Part shown: positions 25,701-36,400 of the stretch, piece by piece
How positions within the stretch are numbered: position 1 is the first letter of the stretch
Layout of the letters: each line of letters opens with the position of its first letter
Assembly: GCF_947507565.1 (NCBI RefSeq)
Contig: NC_089175.1
Location: forward strand, 6,933,733-6,997,732
Reading direction: 5' to 3'
Origin: Oscarella lobularis
Lineage: Eukaryota; Porifera; Homoscleromorpha; Homosclerophorida; Oscarellidae
DNA: 64,000 bases
Notes under the pieces: generated by a model
What the model saw: only the letters and a program-made list of their open reading frames with translations
The model's database searches: none
Told to the model about the DNA's origin: nothing
Translations under genes and position numbers: made by a program

Positions 25701-28700
25701 AAGAGCGTTGCCAACGACTTCGGAGTGGACACTCGTTTCTTCAAGTACGCTAGAGCGTCTCTAATTGGCGCCGTTGCAATAAAAGCCGGTCCGAGTGTCG
25801 TTGCCATTTCAACGCTTCACCAGCCTAAGCCTTCAGACTTACCCACTCTAAGGTTTGTCAGTCGATTTAACGATATGATAATAATAGTTTCTTTTAGACT
25901 CAACGGTGTGGTGACGTCCTTATCGGACGGTCTCAGGCTCAACTTGGCTAAGGACACAGTTCACGTTGAAGTATCCTTGATGTCGTCGCCTGAAAGCATA
26001 GCTTTGATTTCATTCCAATTTTCCAATGGCGTCTCTTTGTCTGTTGACGTCCGGTACAGTGCAGCGATGGAGCGTCAATTTATCAACATACTTTTCGCTC
26101 CCGTTGCATCGTTCAAACGATCAACCGAAGGATTGTGCGGACTGATGGACGGAAATGTGACAAACGACTTGGTGGGATCCGATGGTGTCACCTACGCCCC
26201 TGCCAAAGTGTTGGACTTTGCTAAGTCATGTAAGGTTCACTGTTCAGTTTTGGGTTTTTTCTGATTGGTTGGTATGCAGGGAAAATTGCCAAGTCGTTTG
26301 ATGGCTCCGGCTTGAATGGTACGTGGTCGTGGAATCATTCGAATTTTCACAAAGACGACACGATGGACTCCTCCTACACCGATCCTAAATTCGTTCCGCT
26401 CTACTCAATCAACGACATCGACTCTTCGACCAGGATGGTAAGGTCACATACGTCCGCGTGCCATTTTACTACTTCCTTTTACTAAAGATTGCCGAAAGTC
26501 TTTGCAAACAACAAGGTCTCGACGGCGTCCGCTTGCAGGAGTGCATATTTGACGTATCTATCACAAATGACACAACTTTGGCTCAGCAGGAAACGTATCA
26601 AACGGGTATGACGTCTAAATGCTAAATTTCTCAGTTTGCATGGATGAGTCTAGGCTGTCCTACCCAATGCTCTGGAAAGGGTCGCTGCGCAAATAGCACC
26701 TGCATCTGTCTTCCCGGTTGGTTCGGAGAAGACTGTAATCTCGGTTAGTTTGATCCTCGCTTTGACACGATTACGACTTAAAGCAATTTCTTTAGGATCG
26801 TGTGAAAACTGTAGTTTGAATGGCGATTGCGTGTCTGGATTCTGCAAGTGTCACTTCGGATGGGACGGTATTCTTTGCGACGAACCAGGTACGTATCAGT
26901 GTCGTAGCCAGAATTTTTCAGTGGTGGGGCACTAAAAAGGTCTGGAGGCGCACTCAGCTCGTACATCTACAATTATAGTTCTCAGAGCTGGGATAGAAGG
27001 GAGCAGGTAACTCACCCCAAGCAAGTCTTCGTTCTTTTCTAGCGTGACGAAAGCACAAACAATAGTATGCTTTCGCAATTTTGGGGAAGCACGCGTACTC
27101 ACACAGTACCCCTCTAACTGTTAGCCCCACCTGACAGTGTGTGTATGGTTTTGGAAAACCGATGTCTAACGAATTGCTTTGTAGCTACTTGTTACGGAGT
27201 GTCCAACTGTACGAGTCTATCTCAAGGTCGATGTAAGTCTCACGATGTGTGTGCATGCTCCGTCGAGTTTACTGGCTCGTCTTGTAATGAGAAAGCCAAC
27301 TGCAGTCGCATCAGCGATTGCTCGAACCACGGAGCATGCATTGATCACGACAAGTGTAAATGCGACTACGGTTGGGCGGGAGTCAGCTGCGATCGCCACT
27401 CGTGCGAAACCGTCGGCTACTGCAGCAATCACGGCTCGTGCGTCGGCTTTGACAAATGCGTCTGCAAGGACGGTTGGGGAGGATCGAGCTGCGCATTTCC
27501 GACGTGCACTAAAGTCGGAGATTGCTCTGGAAACGGTGATTGCGTTGCACCGAATACCTGCTCTTGTTCCGGTGGATTTTCCGGCGTCGACTGTGCGACG
27601 CCGACCGATTGTCCGGAATTGGACGATTGCTCGGGAAACGGCGTCTGTCTTGCTCAGAACGAGAAGAAATACTGTTCGTGCTACGCCGGTTACAAGGGGT
27701 CGAACTGCAGCGTGACGTCGTGCGCCGGTCAGAGCGATTGTTCTGGCAACGGAGTCTGCATTGAAATTGATTTGTGTGACTGCAAGAAAGGCTACACTGG
27801 TTCTGACTGCAGCAAGTTTTCATGCGAAGCAAAGGAATTTTGTTCACGTACGACTGATTCTGCAGAGTTTCTTTTGGATTTATATCATTTTTTTCTTTAG
27901 ACCATGGACAGTGTCTGGCTCTAGATACGTGCACTTGCGATTTCAAATGGAAGGGACCGGAATGTAATACACCCGACTGCTCATCGGTGAATAACTGCGG
28001 CAATGTGTCTACAGGAGTGTGCATTGGACCAGATAACTGTCAATGCACTGCACACTACGACGGACCTCGCTGTGATCAGTTAGCTGGAATTAATCAATAC
28101 TCGCCCACCTTCAATGTTTCGTCTGTCGACGTCGCTCTTCCGCTGACGGCAGACATCGGATTTGTCGTCGTGTCTGAGCCCGCTTTAGACATGGATAGTG
28201 GAAAGAACGGTCGCATTACGTACAGTCTTGCAAGCTCGGGTGGCCGTCATTCGCTGTTCAAAGTTGACACTCAAACGGGTGTTATAGTTACGGCAGCATC
28301 GTTGCGTAGCTCTGCTGGCGACGTTTTCTTGTTTACTCTCTCTGCAACCGACAGCGGCGTGCCATCGTTGACCGGTTATCTTCAAATATCTCTGACCGTC
28401 TCCCAACCGAATATTCACTGTCCCGTTTTCGTCGGCCTTCCCTCGTCTGTCGATGTCCGTGAAATGGCTCCTCTAGGAACGAACGTTGTTCGATTCAGTG
28501 CAATCGATAGAGACGGTAAAGCTTCACCAAATGGAATAGTGAAGTATTCTCTGGATGCGTTGGCCTCGGATCCGTTCAAAATCAATTCCCAAAGTGGATT
28601 GGTTACTCTATCTCGATCCCTTGCAGGCGAAAGTTACATTCTAAATGTCGTTGCATCTGATCTCGGTCAGCCTCAGTGCCACACGAGAGGAAAGATCGAC

Positions 28701-30810
28701 GTAAATGTCATCTCGCTCAATCACGCTCCACAATGTATACCAGGAAGTCTAACAACTTCTATTCCGTATACGACTAATGCAAGCACGGCATTATTTACAC
28801 TGAAAGCAACTGACGTCGATAGCGGTGCAGCTGGCCGACTATCTTACACTCTGACGAACTTCCGGTCAACTTCTCTATCAAGAAACCTCTTCGATGTGGT
28901 GACGAACGATTCGACAGGGGCAGACGTGATTCTCCGCTCTTCTCCGCCAAAGCCGTCCGGCCCGTTTAACTTGGCAACGTTTTCCTTAGCAGTTCGAGAT
29001 CAATCGTCAAGTCCGAAATCTTGCACCTTTCGTCTGACCGTCACTATCGCTGATGAGTTTGAGTTTGTCAGTTCGAAAGCGGTTGCACGTCTTGCCGAAG
29101 ATGCTCGGGTTCAATCTGTTGTGCCCGTCACGCCGCGTCTGTCTGTTCGCACGACTCAGCTCAATGCCAGCCGCATTTCGTACAGTCTCTACTACGCCGA
29201 ATCTCTGCCTTTCAGTATACACGCGAAAACCGGCGTCCTCTCCTTGAGCCAATCATTAGATTACGAGCAACAGAAGGAATACAACGTCAACATTCTTGCA
29301 CAGACGTCCGAAGTTCCTGGTGCCGTCACTGTCGCCACGGTCAGGATATCCGTCACGAACGTCAACGATAACGCTCCAGAATTCGATCAACGTCAGTATG
29401 CCGTTTTTGTCGGAGAGCAAACGAAAGGAGGCGAGATGCTGTTGTCTTTGACAGCCACTGATTCAGATGTCGGTTCAGATCGCTCCCAGATTGAATACCA
29501 GCTCGTGTCAGTTGTGCCCAGTGAATCGGAAGACGTATTTGAGATTAAGCGTTTTGCCGCCGGTGCTGTTGGAATCTATCTCACAGATGATGCTGTGCTC
29601 AACTATTACGTAACAGACAAGTACAGTGTCTTTATCAGAGCTCTGGATACACAGAACCCAAGCCTATCTGGCCAAGTCACCGTTCTCGTTTTTGTGAACA
29701 AAACGAGTGCCAAGAGGCCACTATTTGATCAAGAACATTACAGCACAACTTTACAAGAGAACTCACCCGACGGCTCGTCTGTTTTGAGTGTCAAGGCTCT
29801 TGTTGACGGAAAGCCTAGCACCAACGTCATGTATTCGATAAGAAGCCAGGAATTCAAATCGGGTAGCCGTGCAAATGCGTTTACCATAACCAACTCCGGA
29901 GTTCTCCAAGTAGCGAATTCTGTCCAGTTGGATTACGAAAAGGTCAGGGAAATCGCGGTTGTCATTGTAGCAAGTCTGACTCAGCCAGTTCTCCGGACGT
30001 CTGAAACAATCGCCGTTATTTCTTTGAGTGACGTTAACGACAATTCGCCTATGTTCAGCAAAGAGGTATATACTCCATCGGACGTTGTTGTCGGATTGCC
30101 TCGCGGTTTCAGCGTCGTCAACACCAGTGCAATCGACGCCGACTCAGGTAAAGTTTTTTCGGTGGATTATGCGCGTATCACTTAGCTATTGTTTTCTAGG
30201 AAGCAACGGAGAGGTGACGTACAGCATAGAAATGACTCAGGAATATTTCACCATTGACTCGTTGACTGGCGAAGTATCCTTAGCTAAAGAGTTGGATTCG
30301 AATGCTGACTCCTCGTACGAGCTTCAAGTATCAGCGAAGGATGGTGGAAAACCTTCCCTAACTGGATTGGCAACGATTTCAATAACGGTGCACTGTTCTC
30401 CAACAGGCCAATGTCGTCAAATTAGTTCCGATGGTAGAGGAATAGTTTAGGTAATTAAGTAAAGTCTAATTTCTGTCTCTTCTCAGCTTCAAAGTGGATC
30501 ATAATCGGTAGTGCTGCAGGAGGTGGCGTTGTTTTGTTGCTGGTGATTGTTATAGTGGTTGTTGTGGTTGTGAAAAGGAACAGCAAGCATACGAAACCGA
30601 CCAGGTTATTGTAGAATATTTTTTCTGAATGTACCATATAATTATGTAAGTAGGTACTCTGATCGCACACCGAGCGGTCTTGACGTAGTCAATCCTGCTT
30701 TCAATCCCGAAAACGACATGCCCAGTGATGAAGAAAGAGTATATGAAAAGATAGAAAGCGGGAAAGCAGCTGCCGAGGAAAACGAGTACACGGAGATTAC
30801 ATCTTCATAA
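13739..30810 (+). CDS. Gene B: giant Bark-like SRCR/beta-helix/CTLD/VWD/EGF/cadherin receptor
   Basis: ATG 13739 opens a signal peptide ([17 protein letters not shown]). I read 28 exons: 13739-13802, 13856-20266, 20323-21279, 21328-21428, 21484-21760, 21820-22001, 22057-22257, 22313-22414, 22466-23656, 23704-23879, 23944-24076, 24127-24234, 24293-24565, 24623-25006, 25066-25196, 25248-25399, 25454-25606, 25657-25852, 25898-26229, 26280-26437, 26488-26605, 26654-26743, 26796-26888, 27185-27847, 27901-30147, 30200-30433, 30487-30604, 30654-30810. They sum to 15,402 nt, an exact multiple of three (5,133 residues), which supports the model. The N-terminal part matches Drosophila Bark beetle/Anakonda, an organiser of tricellular junctions. 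EGFs, a VWD domain, seven cadherin repeats, a membrane helix and a short tail follow. It is probably an adhesion receptor at the cell surface; junction function is inferred from homology. Flanked by copies A and C. Confidence 0.88.
13856..21279 (+). other. Gene B domains: three entry-motif/SRCR/beta-helix cycles
   Basis: Each cycle opens with a short entry motif ([20 protein letters not shown] near 13,920; [20 protein letters not shown] near 16,480; [20 protein letters not shown] near 18,955). An SRCR domain follows: residues about 108-212, 961-1073 and 1786-1898, marked by GTVCDDYW...[15 protein letters not shown] and VVCRELGY. A long parallel beta-helix comes next, with periodic N-x-F/V turns (VFDSN, NNVF, NRVSNSG) and NYWGT at the closing end of each cycle. 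SRCR1 keeps the canonical cysteine spacing best; SRCR2 and SRCR3 are diverged. This triple-cycle plan is the signature of Bark/Anakonda. Confidence 0.85.
21328..21760 (+). other. Gene B domain: C-type lectin-like domain (two exons)
   Basis: Residues about 2478-2603. Visible are [67 protein letters not shown] and LPFLCSKL, including the WIGL-type core and paired cysteines. The calcium-binding EPN/QPD tripeptide is not seen, so sugar binding is uncertain. The two exons are joined across a GC-AG intron at 21429-21483. A CTLD after the beta-helices also occurs in Bark/Anakonda. Confidence 0.85.
21820..22414 (+). other. Gene B domains: EGF pair and PSI-like module
   Basis: Two EGF-type modules ([35 protein letters not shown]) are followed by a plexin/PSI-like cysteine knot ([16 protein letters not shown]). 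The exon join at 22001/22057 uses a GC donor (AAG|GCATGA). Confidence 0.7.
22466..25006 (+). other. Gene B: extracellular region of unknown fold
   Basis: About 790 residues with no domain I can name, rich in Ser, Thr and aliphatics with regular beta-type alternation, ending in a Cys-rich tract ([22 protein letters not shown]). It lies between the PSI-like and VWD modules and is split over seven short-intron exons. Confidence 0.6.
25454..26743 (+). other. Gene B domain: von Willebrand factor type D
   Basis: Begins with the hallmark [12 protein letters not shown] followed, after an intron, by [17 protein letters not shown]. It continues through a beta-rich core to [17 protein letters not shown], the typical 'GLCG..dGn..nD' element. 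Length of about 190 residues is usual for VWD. An EGF follows ([18 protein letters not shown]). The 45-bp intron at 25853-25897 is a multiple of three without stops, so its retention would keep the frame. Confidence 0.85.
26796..28090 (+). other. Gene B domains: EGF array
   Basis: About nine compact EGF modules of tenascin/teneurin type follow the pattern DCSxNGxCxxxxxCxCxxGxxGxxC (for example [20 protein letters not shown]). They lie mainly in exon 27185-27847, with the last one in 27901-28080 just before the cadherin repeats. Confidence 0.85.
28090..30433 (+). other. Gene B domains: seven cadherin repeats
   Basis: Seven EC-type repeats can be traced through their D-x-D-S-G/YSL cores: [36 protein letters not shown], a diverged fourth, [15 protein letters not shown], a diverged sixth and [16 protein letters not shown]. 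Calcium-linker motifs are clearest at EC4/EC5 (NVNDNAPEF) and EC6/EC7 (DVNDNSPMF); other linkers are degenerate. The LDYE motif is present in two repeats. No classical catenin-binding tail follows. Confidence 0.85.
30487..30810 (+). other. Gene B: membrane helix and cytoplasmic tail
   Basis: Exon 30487-30604 encodes GSAAGGG followed by about 16 aliphatic residues and KRNSK. Exon 30654-30810 encodes a tail of about 50 residues with NPAF (NPAY in copy A), VYEKI and EYTEI, ending at TAA 30808-30810. Copy A continues for about 17 more codons past this point. The homologous bases still exist here downstream of the TAA, so the tail was shortened by a stop or indel. Confidence 0.85.
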
Positions 30811-31449
30811 AGAAGGGACGTTGAAGTACTGTATTGTACGACGCGGCTGATTAGTAAGGGGTCGAACAGGTCTGATTAACCTATATTATGAATGTTGCTG
30901 TACGTGCGTGTCTTGCAGGATGGAATGCGTTCCAGTGGGTATTTTTCGCATGATTTTTGTCCGGTTTGTTTATTGATTTGCGCTGAAAAGCATTTTGTGA
31001 TTTCTACACTTTACCCTTTTGTATATTTCTTATTTTCGAATTTGTCTCACCCGACTTATGTCATTTTTCAGTTATCCGTCTTATGCATGACTTTTGTAAT
31101 TGCCTATTTTTGCATTGCAATCCCTGATCATTTTTTCAGCTTTGATAAACGAGAACGAATTTAATGAAGTGGTGACCAGATCCTGTTCAAAGGAAAGCAG
31201 GCTGATGCAACTAAGCGGAACACTGCAGTAAATAAGCCAAGAAAAGGGACAAGACTCCTTAGATTTCAATTCAACTTGGCAATACTTTTCATGTATTCCC
31301 CCATACTCGGCCACGCTGATTCAAATTCAATCCGCTCACCTTCCGCACTTGACAGACTTTCCATCTTCCAGCGATTGACAAAGTAGAGAAAGTGCTTTGA
31401 AATCACACTGAAACGACACAAATCTCTGAACGGCCTGAAAAAAAAACAC
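30811..31449. other. 3' flank of gene B
   Basis: Similar to the 3' flank of copy A to about 31,170, then unrelated spacer. No gene seen. Confidence 0.5.
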
Positions 31450-32190
31450 TCATCCCAAACGGCGGAGCTCCGGCGAGAACGTCGACGTTCGCTTGAGCTG
31501 GAGCTCGAGCAGCATTCGATGAAATCGCTGAGAGATCCGATCGTGAATCCGACGTCGTCGATGCGCTGCATCAGACCGAGATCCGTTCTGCACTCGAAAA
31601 AGTTCGTCGAGCTGTCGCTTCTTTCTTTCTATCCGTTTCGCTCGTCAGCGACCACTGAATTTTAATGAAAATCGTCTGAAGACAACCCTCGGCCGTACAG
31701 ACCATGAAGAAGCGACGAAAATGAACGAAGGAACAGTCGCGTGCGCTGTGGTCAAACGCCCGTATCGCCTTTTTTGAGGGGGTGAAGTCGCCTTCGAATA
31801 CGCACGTTTTCGAATGTCTTTCGAAGTCTCGCACAAGGACATGTTGTCAAGAAGATGTTGCGTTTGCGTACTGAGTGGGTGGAATCTCACATGAGGAGCC
31901 CACGCACTCGCTTGCACGCACGCTCGCATCTTGTGTGACTGCTCGCATTTTGCGTCGAGCCGGTGCATCTTTAGCCGTATTTGAAAGCCGTTCGGTAAGT
32001 TTACGCACGGAGAGAGCATAGATAGAAGAGAAAAAATACGATCTCGGATACCGGCTGTTGTCAACTGTAGCCACGCCCAGATTTTTTTACTTTTAGTTCC
32101 CTTTGCGTAAACTGTGTATAGTCGTTCGTCTACAGGTGCAGCTTTTCGTAACGCCCAACGTTTCTCTATAGGAGCTGCCTTTAGGGATCC
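31450..32190. repeat. Duplicated 5' flank, copy 2
   Basis: Homologous to 13,060-13,738. Minus-strand coding relic again visible (LMQRIDDV) but with a different frame and stops. It ends at the signal-peptide exon of C1. Confidence 0.65.
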
Positions 32191-32481
32191 ATGGCTGTGA
32201 CGTGGCTCCTCGTGGTGGTGGTGGCAGGCATTTGTGTGACCCTCTTTCCGTCTCAAATCTGTAAGTTCCCGCGCCTTTTTGGACTCCTGTGACTAATCTA
32301 AGCTTCTCACCTAGCGAGCATTGAAACTGAAATTGGGGGTGTGTACTCATCAGATACGCTGTTGACATTAGCCAAGAGTCCCTACGCAGTCACCAGCGAC
32401 CTGACTGTGTCGAAGGGAACGGTGCTCACCATTGATTCAGGCGTGTATTCGAATTTTCAGGCTCGAGTTAGTCTCGTCGTG
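32191..32481 (+). pseudogene. C1: truncated 5' copy of gene B
   Basis: Contains a signal-peptide exon (32191-32260, one extra Val pair compared with gene B) and the start of exon 2 (from 32315; [17 protein letters not shown]). Similarity to gene B stops abruptly at 32481 after the codons for LVV. The sequence then jumps back to 5' flank sequence (the gene B stretch near 13,672). This is a rearrangement breakpoint; no functional product is expected. Confidence 0.85.
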
Positions 32482-33422
32482 CAGCTTTTCGTAATGCAAT
32501 GTTTTTTTTCCAGAGCTTTATTCGAGAGGAGCTGTCTTCAGGGATCCATTGCGTCGACGTCGTTGATGCGCTGCATCAGACCGAGAACCGTTTCGACGTC
32601 CGAAACGACGACGAAGAGCTGCGAGACGATTTCGGTCGAGTGCAGGTGAGCCACGTGGGCGTCGGCCGGATGTTGGCAGGGTTCGAGCAAACGCGATTGG
32701 GACGTCTCCTTGCACTGATCGATCTATTCGCGTCGCGGTCAACTATTTCCGATTTTTTTGGCTTGTTTTTCCCTTACCTGGCACGGAAGTATAGGCTTAT
32801 GCGTTCGAGTTTCTGCACTCGAGAAAGTTCATCGAGCTGTCGCTTCTTCCTTTCCATCCGTTTCGCGCGATGCTGCCTTACAGTTCCATCAGCGACCAGG
32901 TACGATATCGAATTTTGATAAAAGTCGTCTGAAGACTCTATTGACCGTGCAGAACCTGAAGAAGCGACGTCGTACAGCGAAAATGAGCGAAGAAAATCTC
33001 AACAGTCCCGCTGTTCCGAATGTGTTTCGAACTCTCGCGCAGGGAAATGTTGTCAAGAGGATGTTGCGTTTGCGTACTGGGTGGGTGGCATCTCACATGA
33101 GGGGCCCACGCACTGTCTTGCACGCACGCTCGCATCTTGTGTGACTGCTCGCATCGTTTGTCGAGCCGATGCATCTTTAGTCGTCTTTGAAAGTCATTTG
33201 GTAAGCGTACGTACCGAGAGGGCATACATAGAAGGGAAATAAAGCAAGCATACCGTGTCACTGTAGCCACGCCCAGATTTTACTTCGAGTTTCCTTTGCG
33301 AGCGTACGCAGTGTAGAGTCGTTCGCCGAGAGAGATTAAGCACACGGTTTGCAGCTGCAGCATTTCGTAACGCCTAATGTTTCTCTAGAGCTTTATTCGA
33401 GAGGAGCTGTCTTGAGGGATCA
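32482..33422. repeat. Duplicated 5' flank, copy 3
   Basis: Starts with 'cagcttttcgtaatgc' directly at the C1 breakpoint and runs to the C2 signal exon. Carries the minus-strand relic with the related motif VLGLMQRINDV. Confidence 0.65.
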
Positions 33423-36400
33423 ATGGCGTTGACATGGCTCCTCGTGGTGGCAGGCATTTGTGCGACCCTCTTTTCTTCTCAAACCTGTAAGTTTCCACGC
33501 CTTTTTTTTTTTACCCTGTGACCAGTTTAAGCTGCTCTCCTAGTGAGTATTGAAACGGAAATCGGGGGTGTGTACTCATCAGATACGCTGTTGACGTCAG
33601 CCAAGAGTCCCTACGCAGTCACCAGCGACCTGACTGTGTCGAAAGGAACGACGCTAACCATCGAGTCTGGCGTGGATATGAATTTTCAGGCTCGAGTTCG
33701 TCTTGTCGTAAATGGAACCCTGAAAACCGTCGCGGGTTCACGTGATCGTTTAATCATTATGCGTCACAACGCGACTGTGGGAGTCGATTCGGCGGTTTTG
33801 CGTCTTGTGGGCGGCGCAACTCCTCGCGAAGGCCGAATCGAAGTATACGATGCGTCGAGCATGAAGTGGGGAACAGTGTGCAAATGATTCTTGGAACCAA
33901 AACAACGCCAAAGTCGTCTGCCGTCATCTTGGATTCAATGATCCAATAGGGTCTAACTATAGCACGAAGCTCTTTGGAGCTGGAACGGGAGACATTGGGC
34001 TTTCGAATGTTGACTGCGATGGCGTCGAGAATTCTCTTTTGGATTGCCGCGCTCAGAAGTGGAACAATAAATATTGGTGTTGTCTGCGGTGAAGGAAGCG
34101 TAGGATATTGGGGCGGAATCACGTTTGAAAGTGGAGGTGCCAAAGTGACAACTTCGTCATATGGAGTGATCTACTCGACATTGAGTGTGATGCAAAATGT
34201 TCAGATTTCGAATGCAGGCATTGTGCCTGATACGGTTCGTAGATCAACTCCAGATGCAAACGTGGCGGCCATCAGAGCGACGTCAGCTGTGGCCAAAATG
34301 ACCAACGTGACAATTTTGGACAGTCGATTATCAGGGATTCAGCTCAATGATATCCACGCAGACATTGACTTTGAAGCAGTTACTGTTCTTAACTGCAGTG
34401 GAACGGGCTTGAATGGTCAGTCATCTCGCCGTCTTACGTGCTTGCGATGTCATTTTGAGAACTGTACTCAAGGCGGTATTAGTATTACCAGAATTCCCTT
34501 TCCTATTGGTCGACCGACTGTTAGCGTTCCCTCGCATGATTTTAGTTATTCGGGGAGTATGAATGGTGACAAAAAGTCATATTTTGTTGATGACGAGGGC
34601 GTCTACTTTAACTTTACAACAGCATCTACTAACTATTACCGCATTTTGGAGACTTCACCTGGTTACGGGTTGTCTGTTTCTTTTGACCGCTTATGGATCA
34701 ACGGTTGGGGGTGTCTTCATGTGATGAATGGAGATACAGGGTACTCGCATTTAGATCGTTGCGCTACGTCGTCAATCGCAGACATAATAGCTGATTATCA
34801 TCAATTGGTGATGTACTTTGATACATATCATTACTAGTACAATTCTGGCTTTACTGGCGACATCAAAGCGTACGTTTCTCGTTATCGATTGGACTCAAGA
34901 CAAGTGAACCTTCTGAATTGCTCAACAATTCATTCAGTTTCTGGTTACGGACTTCGAGTTCAAGGGCCTCTTGGATCTCTTCTCGTTGCTGGACATAAAG
35001 CAATTGACAACGGACAAGGTGGCATACAGATCTCAGGAAACGGTTATTCCGTTCAGATAGACACCTCTGTAGTTCAATATGGCGTACGTGATTACAATTA
35101 CAACCCCGGAATTGACTTGAATGGTTTTTTTTCACTGATGACACTTTCTAAATCACTCGTCAGTGACCATTACTATGGTGTCTTTTGGTATAGCAACGGA
35201 GCTGGTAATATGACCATGTTGAATAACATTCTCACCGGATCACGCACGGATTCTGGAAGGAGGTACATCTACGCAGGTCTCTACCTACGAAGTTATGAAC
35301 CGTACACGTACGGCTGGAGATTGACTAAGGGTAAGGCAATTTCGTTTGAGGGAAATGTTGTTACTCGCATTGGAACCTCTCAGCAAAGCTCCTATGCAAT
35401 GCATTTCTACGCGCATCACCAATACGGATATGTGGGGTCGTTTAACGTGAGAAACAACGTGTTTAGTCAAAACGGAGGCGGTTTCTATTATCATCAAGAC
35501 TTTTACCTGGCGGACGAGAGTGCGATTTTTTCTGGAAACAGGTTTGAAGAGAACGACGTTGGATCCATCTCAAACGTTGTTGAGCTGAGTGCAAATGACA
35601 AGGGTCGCGTGATCATAGAAGGAAACACGTTTGTTCGTAACAAGGGAAAGTCCGTCGTTTTGTTGTCTCCTGAAACGTACTTCAATAGTGGAGTGCAAGT
35701 TCGAAACATCGCCTTATTCAGAAATAATACGTTGAAAAATAACGTTGTTTACAATGGAACAATAGCCTCTAAAACGTTTCCCAACTGCGTTCTTGAAGTG
35801 ACAAGAAGTGTGAACGTAGAAGTCTATCACAACGTATTTGACAATCCAGGTTCTTCATATGATGTTGGAAATGGCGTCGAAGTAACGTCCTCCTTGGAGA
35901 GAATGAATTTTACACTTAACTATTGGAGTACAGATAACGAACTGATTATTCAGAACAGAATTTTTGATTTCGACGATTCGAGCTTCTTGGCTACAATCGA
36001 CTACTTTCCCTTTCTGCTCTCTGCCGACCCATCTGACGTGGCAGGATCAAGTCATCCTAGAAACTACCCACTCTTCGTTACTCCATCTGGAGAGGTAGGA
36101 GGTCAGCTGAACGACTCTGTGACGTTGACAGCGGCTGGTTCTCCGTACCTGATCACGAGAGACGTCACGATTCTTCCAACAGGCTCACTTTCTATTGAAG
36201 CTGGCGTCGTCATCGAAGTCAAGGCCAATACAGGCATTTTGGTTGAAGGCAGTATGATGTCACTAGGAAGTTCAGTTAGTCCTGTTACATTTCGTGAACA
36301 ATCTGTTGCGTCTGACGAGCGCAATGACGGCATATTTCGTATCTCTGACGGTTATGTTTCTGAAAACTACGAGTATGGGACGTTACAAATTAATTTTGAT

